Shown here in pieces: positions 33,000-43,706 of a stretch of 64,000 nucleotides of DNA (position 1 is its first letter; every line of letters starts with the position of its first letter). This DNA comes from Guillardia theta CCMP2712 (lineage: Eukaryota > Cryptophyceae > Pyrenomonadales > Geminigeraceae). A program made the position numbers and the translations under genes. Below the pieces are notes generated by a model. It ran no database searches and had not been told where the DNA came from. It saw only the letters and a list, made by a program, of their open reading frames with translations. The stretch is from positions 1,119,537-1,183,536 of the forward strand of contig NW_005434666.1 in the NCBI RefSeq assembly GCF_000315625.1. The letters are read 5' to 3'.

Positions 33000-33131
33000 G
33001 CGACTATGGTGTGAACGACCTGCCGAAATACATGAGTATAATCAACAACCGTATAATAAAAAACAGAGTATAATCAACAGTCATATCGGACCTCTAACAG
33101 AAGTGTATCATCCCTTCTCTCATTCATTTCT

Positions 33132-34311
33132 TCAATTGTTACAAACGACATCCACAACGTTTGTATCAGCTGGCTGAGGGGGCTGGATCTGAGTAAAAGA
33201 GAGCGATCAGCACACAGAAGACATCAGGAAAACTAGATACTTGGATGCGCAAAAAGTCTCTGCGTCGCGCTTCAACTCTTTTGAGGAGAAGAGTGGCCAA
33301 CACTGAGAGGCAGTCATGGGAAAGAACCCCCCAAACATTCATGTGTACCGAAAACAATGTCTTGTGTATGGCCTCAAGCAAAACCATCAGATATTGCAAA
33401 CATCCTGTCCGCCCAGCATTCTTGATTTCCTGATACAGAACCAAAAAATCAATTTCTCATCAAAAGAGGTCATCGCATCATACAGGGTGCAACTGCCACT
33501 TAGTTGTCGTCAACCGTTGCAGTTCATTCACCATCCAATCAAGTAGAGAAGATTTGTTGAACAAGACCAATCGTTTCAGAGTAAAATTAAACCTCACCGC
33601 ATGAGCCAGTTCATCCAGAAGATCTACTTTTTCTTGTAAGCCTTTTGCTGCATGTATTTCATTTTGCAATTCCAAGTAGAGTGCTCGCACTTTTTCGTTA
33701 CTCAAATGTGTATCTTTTCCTGACTTCCAGCCGTAAAGTTCACAAGACAATGAGCCTATCCACCATTGGTGCAGATTCTCAAACAATTTCGTATCCTTCT
33801 CATATATATAGAAAAATTCTTGTTTTTCAATGGGTTGAATCACCGAAGATTGATCTTCAGTGATCGATTTTCTGTTCCTACCAAGGAATCGAGTTATTGA
33901 TCTTACTGGTGATATTCTGCTCTTTTGTTGTGCTTCTGCATTCATGTCTTCAATGTACTTTATCGTGACTTTCGCTGTGCGCCTGGTGGTTTCTTCATCT
34001 GCAAAGTGAAACTTGTCATTCCTGTTGATGGTGAGAGATTTGATGTGACAGATAGATATTTTGATGATACGCCTTTGATCCACAACTCCAAAAGGTACCA
34101 AACAGAACTCCACCCCAGCTATAACTCCCCATTTGCATGCGCCTGAATGAACAACAGACTCGAAATGTTGAGGCGGAAGTGAAGACGGAGGAAAAATTTG
34201 TTCAAAACACCTTTTTGCCTGTGCGTCTGATGCAAACGAAGATTTAGCATTCTTTTGTTCCTCCTTGAGCATAAGCTCGAATTCTTCTAGACACGATTCT
34301 CTGGATTTCAG
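33132..34311 (-). CDS. Unrecognised protein, three exons, armadillo-like helical C-terminus
   Basis: Exons 34311-33486, about 33440-33240 and about 33190-33132 join in phase and end at TGA 33132-33134. The first begins after an acceptor (CACAG) with QLKSRESCLEEFELMLKEEQ; the true start exon is not seen. A beta-rich stretch (ACKWGVIAGVEFCLVPFGVV, IIKISICHIKSLTI) could be a C2- or PH-like fold, then a basic linker (RSITRFLGRNRKSITEDQ) and an all-helical part (VRALYLELQNEIHAAKGLQE, LQYLMVLLEAIHKTLFSVH, LSVLATLLLKRVEARRR). No name is justified. It is divergently placed to the PDZ-PH-ankyrin gene. Confidence 0.6.
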
Positions 34312-35177
34312 CTGCTGTGGATGAGTATTAAACCTCCGACCACATCTTTGATTCTCTTGAAACTAAGAGAAACGCAAAGAATCCTGCAACATGCAATTAG
34401 TTTTGATATAACTACCAACAACCTGACATTGAGACATTCGCATCAAGTCACAATCTTGTTCTGTTCCCCTAAACCCTCATCGGGCCCTTTTTCGCAAGAA
34501 ATAGAGAGCCAGGCGAGCTTGTTAACGTTCTCACCCTTAGATTTTGAAAAAAAATGCTCTACAAATCTCTTTGTGTGCAAGTTTGACTTCCTTTTTCAAT
34601 GTTTCTCGGTTCACTATCGTCACTAATCCACACGCCTGGTCTAACTCTCTTCTTTCCTTCTTTCCTTCTCTGTCTGGTTCGAGTTATTGTCCCCTCCTCA
34701 CTTTCTATACTTTTCATCATTTCTTCGTAATTGTCCTTCTGTCTTGCAATTCTGCCTCTCATTCATCTGTCTGCCAACGCTGGTCTCCCCTTGTTCCTTC
34801 ATTGGATAATGACCGGTAAGGAGGCGAACCACCCACTTTACCCCTACCCCCATTATTACCTTCGACCTCATTCTGTTCTCACAAGTCTACCCCCCATAGC
34901 TCCATCTATATCCCACCATCTTGACCCACCCTCTCTGGACATACCCATCTACCTATACATCTACCTGGTCACATTGCTTTTCTAGAGGACCACTCCTCTC
35001 ATCTCGAGAAGGTCCCTAGTACCCCTACCTTTGGCCTAAGTCAACAGTAGTACCCCACCCGTCCGAAAAGGTAAACCTCCGAGATTAGATCACCACTCAA
35101 GGAAAAGTTCACAACTTGTCAGTGCAGTGCCGGGGGCGGCCGGAACTTGCAGCGGGCCCTGTGATACGACCGGACTA
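34312..35177. promoter_or_regulatory. Divergent intergenic region
   Basis: About 870 bases, CT-rich (34640-34690), with tttacccctacccccatt (34838), gtacccctaccttt (35018) and a GC-rich piece with gtgccgggggcggccgg (35127). No gene is supported. Confidence 0.35.
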
Positions 35178-38055
35178 ATGATGTCGACATGGCGTGGGCG
35201 CACCGCCTGGTTGAGGGTAGAAGATCCGCCTGGACCGGTGAGAATGCGAATTATCAGAGATGGCTTAGATGTTCCTTGCGCTCCATCAACCAAGAATGAT
35301 ACAGAGATCAGGCAGGCTCAACTAGATTGCACGCATTTTGAAGAGCTCCTTGTTCATGAGATAGGCGGAGAGAGTGTTTATGATTGGACAGATGATGCGT
35401 TTCAGTCTGCGTTCAGACACGGACCTAGCGAGATCGAAACAAATCAAGACATAGAAGCTGACCATGAAGCCACTTCTCGCTCAGACCAGATGATTACGCT
35501 TGTGGTGTCTGAAGTAGAAGATTTCTCGTTCGAACAGCATCCCAAGCATCTCAAGGGGCTGCGCAAGCTATCGATGCCGTTCCAGACCCTGCAAACATGC
35601 TGCAACTTTGAGAGGAAACTAGGTGTCTTCAGAATCTCGGCTATTGATGATAATGCTTCCCGCTGTCATAACCAACTCGTCTTCCAAGCAAATGAAAACA
35701 CTTTGAAAGATATGAATTTGTTGCAAGTACAGAATCTGTTTGCTCAGTGCAAAGACGAAATTGAGTTGAAGTTGAAACTTCCCGCCGTCAAAGGATTGAT
35801 TGATTTGTTCGTAAACAGAATTTCATTGATGGCCAAGCGAATGCCGGAACCTCATCGAGTCACTCACTCAAATATCAAGATGGGTCATACTCTGGAGTCT
35901 TCAACACTGGAAGTGGAGGCGAAGACGGGTCAGACACAGTCAGAAGAGATAGTTCCACACTATCATGTTGATTCCAGCTCAAGTATGGCACAAACCGGGG
36001 GGATTTCAAGCAGCACTGATGGTGGGGGAATACTTGTTAAGCAACAGGACAATTCCTGTCAAACGTTTGACATTCATTTAAGAGAAGATGAAGAATCACT
36101 TCAGATAGTAACCTCTTGCCAGACAGATGGTTTGCTTGTAATCGAAGATATAGAACAGTCGGTGCGAGATATTCTCCTTGCTTCAATCTGACCTGACCTT
36201 GGTTTAGTCTGCTGGTCACCGTGCAGGGTTGAAAGTGGGCTATATCATAGAAGAAGGTGATAGAAACATCGAATGAATTACCTTGATTTGTCGCTTACAG
36301 TCAATGACCACCCCATCAGAACTTCTACTCCAGATGAGATTTTGAAACTGTTGAGAGAGCTTTCTTCGAAAAGGAATTTCAGCATCACGATAAGTCAGCC
36401 AAAAGATTTCGTGGTGCTCAAAGATTCCGAATCTTTTCTGACTCAGGGATCTTTGCTTCTGCAGAGACAATCATTACACGAGAATGTGTGGCAGGAGAGC
36501 CAAATAGTTTTGAAAGAAAAAGTTCTTTACTATTATAAGAATCGATTTCACTTTGAAATAGAGAAGGAGAGACAACAGTTTTCGTTAGAAGGGTGTCGTG
36601 TTGTGGCTATTGAAGATGAAGTTTTCCCTTCTGCCGTTGGCTTGAAGCAAGATGAGGAAGATCAAGATATCAAGTATTCAATGCTGGAGGTGCTGGCGGC
36701 GGTCAAACAAGAAAATCCCTCGGTTGTTCACACTGTGGAGGGGAAGGAATGGAACAGATACGCTTTCAAAGTTATAAATCTGTTAAGTGGAGAGCATCTC
36801 GTACTAGCTGCTCACTCTCAGGCTGAACGTGAGTTTTGGATCAAAGAATTATCAAAACGGGCGATTGTCACTTCGACAGAGGAATTGGGAACCCCATCCA
36901 ATCACGACCAGGAAGTGGCCCACCTTGTGATTAAAGACCATGGAACAACACAGGTCATTGGTGGTATAGACGCAGATGACGAAAGACATCACATCCTTGA
37001 AAGAATCAAAGTCCTCAAATTGAGTGTTCTTCCCCGTCACCAAAAGATTCTCCAAGGAATTGAAGAGCAAGTTAGAAATCGCTTCGACCTTAACGCTACC
37101 ATGGAGATTGGGCTGACTCCTGTTGGTGGCTGTTGCTATTTCAATGATGCTCGTCTGCTAGGCATGTTGCTGGACATGTCTGCGGATTTGAACGTTAAAG
37201 ATATTGTATGCTTGCATGAAAGTTTCCTACCTGCTGACTGTTCTTGGCAGAATGGGATGGCTCCTCTCAGTATTGCCTGCGAGGAGGGGGAAAGCGAATG
37301 CGTGGAGTTGCTCTTAGAGAGAAGGGCCGATATCAAGGGGAACTCGGAGGTAAGAGGCGTTGAAGTTGTTCCTGCTCGATTGATGCGGAACCAGGGATTG
37401 AAAACTCCAATCTTTCGAGCAGTGCAAGGAGGAAACGTTCAATGCGTACAAGCTATCTTGAAGAATGGAGGGAATCCGAACGAACCAGGAGGAGGAGTAA
37501 CTCCGTTCTTCCTTGCCATGGAGCAGGGATCGCATGATTGTTTGCAGCTCCTGATTGAGTATAAGGCAGACGTGAACAGCAAGCGGAGCTGGGATGGTGC
37601 AGATGCTCTCGAAGCCTCAGTCGAGACTACTTTGCAACGAGTTGTTCGTATGCGCGTTGCTTCCATGGGAACCACGAGCGATTCGGTATGGTTGAAGGCA
37701 AGCAGGGCTCTTTTTGACAAGACGACAGTGCAAGATCGACCAAGTGGTGCACAGATTCGACCGATGCTTGTCCATGCTCATGGCCAATGTAGATTACCAA
37801 GTCACTGCGAAGGTATCACTTTGGCTACATCTTCATCTTGTTTATATCATCCCATCAATAGACCAAACGAACCATTCAGAGCTACAAGGAGAAATCAAAC
37901 AGTCGGTAAGTGACGAATTGTCTCTTTCATGCAAACATATGACGATTTGACGATTTTCCTCCTCTAGGGAAGATTTTGAGGCGATCGGAGAGTCGAAGAA
38001 TCAACCTAGGAAGATTGACGGGAAACAAAGGAGCCAGAAAATCTCCATTTTTTAG
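35178..38055 (+). CDS. PDZ-PH-ankyrin scaffold protein
   Basis: Exon 1 35178-36161, exon 2 36208-36256, exon 3 from 36301. Removing the two short introns rebuilds a PDZ domain: DGLLVIEDIEQS joins SAGHRAGLKVGYIIEE, then VNDHPIRTSTPDEILKLLRE. A PH domain follows immediately (QGSLLLQRQSLHENVWQ, LKEKVLYYYKNRFHF to AHSQAEREFWIKELSKRA), then ankyrin repeats (GMAPLSIACEEGESECVELL, LKTPIFRAVQGGNVQCVQAI, GVTPFFLAMEQGSHDCLQLL). In-frame introns are likely at 37351-37398 and 37689-37733, and two more (about 37812-37862, 37907-37967) lead to a basic tail ending at TAG 38053-38055. The 320 residues before the PDZ domain are acidic and without a known domain. The protein should act as a cytoplasmic adaptor at membranes through phosphoinositide binding. 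ATG 35178 is followed by a second ATG at 35181; either could start it. Confidence 0.85.
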
Positions 38056-38084
38056 GCTCGACAAAGTTGAGAAAATTAGACTCT

Positions 38085-38905
38085 TCATGAGTTCTTCGTC
38101 TTCTCCGCATTGCAGGAAATCTGCTTCAAATCACAATCAGAAACAAAAAGCCGCTGGAAGCAGAATTTTTCCAATGACTTACAGGCGTGTCATGTGCACG
38201 TGCAAGAGTTTTTCGCATCTCGAGAGCGTCACAGTCATCGTAGTAGAAAGGGATTCGACGATGTATTTCGTAACTGCACTTACTTGTCACAGCTTGTGCT
38301 CGATAATATCATCTCCTTACCCCAAATGTTCATAAAAACCGATGGCATTTTTGTTTGTCTCCTTAACAAAAAGATCGACATACTTCGCTTCTTTCACTTT
38401 TGCAAACTCCATCTCCATCTGCCGGATAGCTTTAGAAGCTTCTCGGTGAATATCTCATTTCAAACCTGAGCCATCAATCTGCTGCCAAGATTCCTGCCAA
38501 ATTGTAAGCATAAAGTGACAAATATCAGCGGCTATGGTCGACCTTCCTCGGAACTCTGCTTTAATCGTGACGGCAGAGATGTGCCCAAAAACTCCTTCCA
38601 TACCCCGATCAAGCTTAGCCAGCGTGTACCTACAAGAAGGTGTTGGAAACAGCAAAATGTATGGACAGTCGCTCACCCGCAAAGCTTTCCTTTGAGTTCC
38701 GCAACTATGCACAAATGCGGCCAGTGCTGCATGTAGTTGATGTAGTAGTTACGAGGAAAGTTTGCTGTCCACTTGCAAGCCTTTCGAGAAAGTTGTGAGA
38801 TCGACAAGACAAGGAGAAGGAAGCAGAGAGGGTGAAGGAAAAAAGTACCGAGATTATCGGCTGCATCTTATCAATATCTTGAGACTTCATCAATCTCATA
38901 AACAT
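38085..38905 (-). CDS. NAA20: NAA20-like catalytic subunit of N-terminal acetyltransferase B (GNAT)
   Basis: Seven exons join in phase: 38905-38849, 38771-38677, 38629-38543, 38493-38466, 38418-38321, 38273-38183, 38120-38085, giving 163 residues. Diagnostic parts: YYINYMQHWPHLCIVAE, GKLCGYTLAKLDRGMEG, GHISAVTIKAEFRGRNLGSR (acetyl-CoA loop R-G-R-N-L-G), YVDLFVKETNKNAIGFYEHL and YYDDCDALEMRKTL, in the order seen in NAA20. The enzyme acetylates N-termini beginning Met-Asp/Glu/Asn/Gln on nascent chains at the ribosome, together with NAA25. The first exon (MFMRLMKSQDIDKMQPIIS) diverges from the usual start and is less sure than the rest. The gene ends only 30 bases from the stop of the facing PDZ-PH-ankyrin gene. 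Confidence 0.88.
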
Positions 38906-39034
38906 CCCATGATTTGGGAGTGCCCCATTAGTGACTGTCTGTGTCTATTCGTGTCACTCCTCAAACATATCCCGAGGAAAACGAGAAAACCTTGAGCTCT
39001 ACCACGTTCCACTCTTGAGACTAAAGACACAATG

Positions 39035-39858
39035 TCACATTGATACCTTCCCTTTGCTTATCACCTTAGGAATCCACAAATAGCCAACAGGAGACAAATT
39101 CTGACTTTTAAAGTTAGCTTTTTCATTTGTCGTGGATTCCTGTGCAGACGATTGGCATCCTTGCTTCTCATATCGATGACTGGGAGGATGATTGTGAACC
39201 TTTTGCTGCGATGAACTCATTCTATCTTGTTTGTTCGTCTTGTGCTCTTGTTGAATCTCAAGGTCTCCACCTCCCCGAACCTTTGCACATGAACCTACTG
39301 GTGCTTGGGGCCCAGGCAAGAAAGGAAGATCCGATTCCGACACTCCCTCTACCATCAGGATGCAAGGATGAGAAGGTAACGAAGAAGGAAAGCGAGTAAA
39401 GAAAAGAAACATCAAACCTGCTGCCACCCAACGGGGTCGAAGGTGAGATATCTCGGGCTTGAAGAGGGATACGCTTCCAATTTTCTTGATTTGTGTGAAG
39501 TCTGCTTGGATGACCTTTCCTAAATTGTCACGAATTTGAAGTCCCCACGCTAAATCATCACCTCCGGCTTTAAACTGTCAAAATTGTCCTCTTCCGTCAC
39601 TATTTCTTGACAATTCTTCCTCTCTATGACACACTTTCTTCCTTTTCGTTGACTTCTTTGACCTCTGATGTTCTGCAATGAATTAGAGAATATGTTGATT
39701 ACACTGTTGATACCAACCACGAACGTGTCAATATCCGCAAAGGCTGTCACCAAAAGGATGAAACGATAAGAAATATTTCAGAATCTATTATGCAGCAACG
39801 TACCCCTGGCAAGATTGAAAAGAAAGAGGATGATCAACAGGGCACTAATGCCTTGCAT
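39035..39858 (-). CDS. Small plastid-targeted protein of unknown function
   Basis: ATG at 39858 opens a clean signal peptide (MQGISALLIILFLFNLARA). The next exon makes the sequence continue FADIDTFV, so Phe is the first residue after the likely Ala-Arg-Ala cleavage site, the hallmark of stromal targeting in complex red plastids. A basic leader follows (NIRGQRSQRKGRKC), then a compact domain (GGDDLAWGLQIRDNLGKVIQ, FTQIKKIGSVSLFKPEISH) and a Gln/Ser/Lys-rich tail. Exons, approximate: 39858-39804, 39730-39705, 39660-39645, 39590-39429, 39362-39035. I do not recognise the family. Expected length is about 210 residues. The stop used is TGA at 39035-39037; an alternative splice at a GTATCA donor just before it cannot be excluded. 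Confidence 0.6.
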
Positions 39859-40074
39859 CGTACATTTCAAGTTTGCATCTTTTGGGTTGTTGGTAAGAGA
39901 AAAAGGATTGAGATGATGTTTCGTTACGATGTGTTTGAGTTCGATGTAGAGGAATCAAATCTTGAACATGTACCGCTGCCAAACATGTCAAACATGAGCA
40001 CAGTCCTCCATGTTCTAGCCTTCTCCCTGCGCAATGCGTGCTCAGGGCCCACGGCCAAGCCCGCGCCAATACGT

Positions 40075-40113
40075 TAGGGTTTAGGGTTTAGAAGGCGCCG
40101 TTTAGGGTTTAAG
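40075..40113 (+). repeat. Interstitial TTTAGGG repeats
   Basis: Two and a half TTTAGGG units (gttagggtttagggtttaga), a short spacer aggcgcc, and a further gtttagggttt. The repeats lie between a gene start and the chromovirus. The rest of 39859-40219 holds no supported gene. Confidence 0.9.
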
Positions 40114-40219
40114 TTATCCTCCATCTCCTGTCTCACTTGTAAGCGTCGTTGGATGGATCTTTTTCGAGAATGTACAGCAAAAAGAACGTTGTCACATAGA
40201 ATACTTCAAAGGATTTCGG

Positions 40220-40463
40220 TTGACACAATCAATGCTCAATTGTTATTTGGCGAACTTTCAGGATGAGCTTAACTTCTTCAAGATCTCCAATGTTTTTAAT
40301 GTCATACGAGAAGAATTGAAGATATGGTTGGTGAAGCGAGGATGCACTAAATGGAATCCGAGAAAAGCAAATCGCCTTGCTTTCACCGTACCAATTCAAG
40401 ATTTTACTGCGATACTGTATTTGTTGAGACAGATGCCTGTAGAAACAAGCAAGGTGCTGTGCT
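40220..40463 (+). pseudogene. Left part of an open frame split by the chromovirus
   Basis: A plus-strand frame (LNCYLANFQDELNFFKISN, REELKIWLVKRGCTKWN) runs into the 5' LTR at 40464. If the element and one copy of the GTGCT duplication are removed, the frame continues unchanged at 48811 for about 38 codons to a stop at 48923-48925. The composition is protein-like but no family is recognised, and the frame could be an exon of a larger gene or chance. Called a disrupted frame with low confidence. Confidence 0.35.
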
Positions 40464-40710
40464 TGTTGTATCCATGAGGATCCGGAACCACGGATATTCG
40501 TCGGATACTCTGCCGGATATTCCCTATATAGGCGGACGCATCTCGTGCGGACGGCCTCCTGAATTTCCCCCACTTGCATGCACAGTGAGTGTGGTGGTTG
40601 TGCGTAGTTTACCTCCCAGTAAACTTAGAGACTTCTATTTCCTGCTTCTCAATCTTCTTCATCCTTACTTTTCTCGTGTCGTTGACAATCTCTGTGTTGT
40701 GTATACAACA
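40464..40710 (+). repeat. 5' LTR of the chromovirus
   Basis: 247 bp, TG...CA ends with the 8-base inverted pair TGTTGTAT/ATACAACA. Contains ccctatataggcgg (from 40522), a probable TATA box. A likely primer-binding site, TGGAAGCGAAGTGG, starts three bases downstream at 40714. Confidence 0.97.
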
Positions 40711-40734
40711 TTCTGGAAGCGAAGTGGTTGATTC

Positions 40735-42260
40735 ATGACCTCGAAACAAGGAAGAGGAGGAAAGAAACCTCAGCCGGAAAGGAGCCCTCAACCTCGATCT
40801 GACAGCAATCAGGAGCATTTCAAACAGAAATTGCTGAAGAGAGTTCTGAGGAAGAAGTCGAATGGAGCGAGCGGCTGCAGCTGCAGCAGCAGCAGCTTTC
40901 TCCGAGTCAGACCAGTGGATCTTTGACTCAACCTTATAGGGATGGAGATGTACAACGTGAAGCGCTGTCTAGCGCGGATCAACGGGCCCGAAACAAGAGG
41001 GATACTCCCTTGCGAAGTATTCTGCGATCAGAGGAGGCAACTCAGAGAGCAGCCTCCCCTGCAACATCGGTACGTCTGCCAAGCTCGGAAAATTTTTCAT
41101 CCGACCCCGTCATGTCCTCGCCAGTGGCGCAGGACCGAGCTCTTCTCCTTCTTCGTCGAATGTGCAGGACGAGCGTTTCCACATGCTCGCCAATGCTGCC
41201 GACGAGTTTGCGACAGCCGACGCTGCTGCAACACCAGAGCTCCCTCCTCTCGCACGGAAAGTTACCCTGCAAGAGGCTAATGCTGATATCTATTCAGCTG
41301 AGGAATCGGCTAGCGCTGAATCCTCTGATCAGGAACCAGTCCTCTCCAATCGGACTCTCGTGAATGTGCTAACGAACTCCAAGAGTTTCAATTCCAGCCG
41401 CATTCCGATGTACAAAGGTTTTGCTGATCCCCGCTCTGTCGAAGAATTCCTTCGTCAGTGCAACCGCGAATTAATCGCTCAAGAGATCCCAACTCGCAAA
41501 TGGGTGAAAAGCATCACGCCGTTGTTCACCAACGAAGTGATGGTGGTGGTAGAACGTAAGTACGGAAAGAGTCTCGAGGCCATCAACAAGCTTAAATGGG
41601 ATGAATTTTCAACTCATCTAAGTTCGTGTCTAGCCCCAATGCGGCAAGCCAAGAACTATCAGACTCAGCTTGATCAGCTCAAGCAGCAGCCCAACGGAAT
41701 CCACTTGGGCGTACCTGACTCGCGCCACGACACTGTTCGCAACGCTCGAATCGCAGGTAGGGTCAGCCATACTGTACTTCAACGATCAGCCACTCCGGAA
41801 ATTCATCAAGGGATTTTCGCATACGCCGACGCGCACGTCTATCCACACATGGTTTACGATTTATCGCAGTCAGTACGGACACGGAGAAGACATGTTCTCT
41901 CGCCTAGTCACTTTCATCACAGCTCTTCTGGACGATGGTGAACCGCTAACAGTGTCTAAGCAGCCTAACAATTCAGCTGCTGCTAACGCTGCGCAGACCT
42001 CTTCGCACACTAAGGCCAAAGCTAACGGTGGGCAGAACAAGAAGAAGTCCAACGGTAAAGAAAACCAGCGCAAGCAGAAGTCCATCCGTTGTTTTTACTG
42101 TCAAGAACCGGGTCACATCAAGCCGGACTGCGAGCAGTATAAGCGCGAAGTCGCCCTCCAGCAGGAGCGCCATGAGAAACTCATGGCAACCCAGCACGAA
42201 CAGCATGTTCAGCTTTTAGCTGCTCTTCAACCGCTCGCATCGCGCGCGGGAAACGAGTAG
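40735..42260 (+). pseudogene. gag: gag, broken by frameshifts
   Basis: Starts at ATG 40735 with a basic Gly/Lys/Gln-rich leader. The reading frame has to change near 40850-40925, near 41130-41160 and near 41680-41690 to stay in recognisable gag sequence. The middle carries the capsid-like region (IPMYKGFADPRSVEEFLRQ, WVKSITPLFTNEVMVVVERK), and the C-terminus has the zinc knuckle CFYCQEPGHIKPDC around 42092-42133, then a Gln/His-rich tail. The protein packages element RNA. Frame breaks are stated as seen; I cannot tell mutation from sequencing error. Confidence 0.8.
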
Positions 42261-42379
42261 CAGCGGTAGGCAATGAGAGGGGAGCATCACTTGCTCCTCC
42301 TGCCGCTGGTCTTTGCCCCAGCCCTCTCTTACCAGGTAGCAGCGCTTTACCTCCTCATCGGAGCTCGCTAAGCCATTTC

Positions 42380-43706
42380 GTGCTGCCGCCTGATCGGAAC
42401 GCGTCGTGTTCCACGGCCGCGTCCCTTCCTCCGGGTCAACTACATGTTTGCCCCTGCTTAGCCCTCAGCCGTGGCGACGCCTCCGCGCCGCTTCAGCTCG
42501 CCTTACCCGATCTTATTCGGCTCCCCGTTAGCGTCAGCTCTTCCCGAGTTCATGCTCACCAGACCGTTGCCCTGCTCGATCACGGCGCGACGATCAATAT
42601 CATGTCTCAGCAGCTTTTTCAGCAGCTGGGACTCTCCGAGACTCTGCTACAGCGTGATACGCAGTTCACCGTGCAAGTTGCGGACGACCGCCAAGTGCAA
42701 ACCCTCGGCGCCGTCTCGCTCGCCTATCGCATCGGCCGCTTTTCAAGCAAAGATACGTTTCATATCTTGCCACGTTGTTCTCAACCCCTGATCTTGTCCC
42801 TCCAGTGGATACATCGTCACAACGCTGTCTACGTTCCGCGGACCCGAGAAGTGTTCGTCGATTCCCCCAAAGCTCGACGAGCCCCTCCGATTAGCTTGCC
42901 AGTTCAGCATCAAGTGCCCTACAAGGACTCGGTCTTAGCCGTGACAACCGTCTCGCTCACCGATGCTCACGCTCTGCGTGTCGCCAATCCTAACGAGGAA
43001 TGGTTCTTGTTGCACCTGCATGTCCCAACGACAGCTTCCGCCTCGGCCTCTTCCGCCGACCCGCCAGTGGGCGCCCCTGCTCACCTTGCTCAAGCCCTCT
43101 CTGAGGAATTCGCCGACGTCCTCGTCGACGACCTGCCGCAAGGACTTCAGATCAACCGTCCCCCTCAGTTTGACGCTCACATTCAGCTCAAGCCAGGGAC
43201 CTTGCCCATCAACTGCAGGCCATATCGCATCCCCCTTCATCTTGAAGGAGAACTCCAGGCTACCATCGCGTACATGCTCGAACACGACATCATCGAGCCA
43301 TCCAATAGTGAGTTTGCCTTTCCTGTGCTTTTCAGTCGACGCCCCAACGATCCACGCTCCCCAACTGATCCCAAAAGCTACCGCTTTTGCTGCGACCTTC
43401 GCCGCTTGAACCAAGTCGTCTTGAATCAGCAGACCGCCGCAACTCCTACCGTCGATGAGATGTTGGAAAAGATCGCCGACACAGTCCGTCAAGGCAAAGC
43501 CCGTCGCAAAACCGATGAGCAGCTATGCATCACTACGCTTGATTGTATCAAGAGTTTTTGGCAGGTACTCGTACGTGTTCCTGATCGCCGATATCTCGCG
43601 TTCATTACACCGATTGGTCACTACCAATACAAGCGCCTACCATTTGGATTCATCACTGCCAGCAGCATATTCCAAGGATTCATCCAGCAGGTCCTCCATG
43701 ATCATG
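42380..43706 (+). pseudogene. pol: Protease and N-terminal reverse transcriptase, cut by nested element
   Basis: The frame opens with a leader, then a retropepsin-like core (VALLDHGATINIM) in which the usual Asp-Ser-Gly is Asp-His-Gly, and LILSLQWIHRHNAVY. The reverse transcriptase begins near 43180 (INCRPYRIPLHLEGELQ, YRFCCDLRRLNQV, ITTLDCIKSFWQV with the first catalytic Asp, LPFGFITASSIFQGFI) and is cut at 43706 just before the YIDD box. The second half resumes at 46195 in the same frame. Confidence 0.88.
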
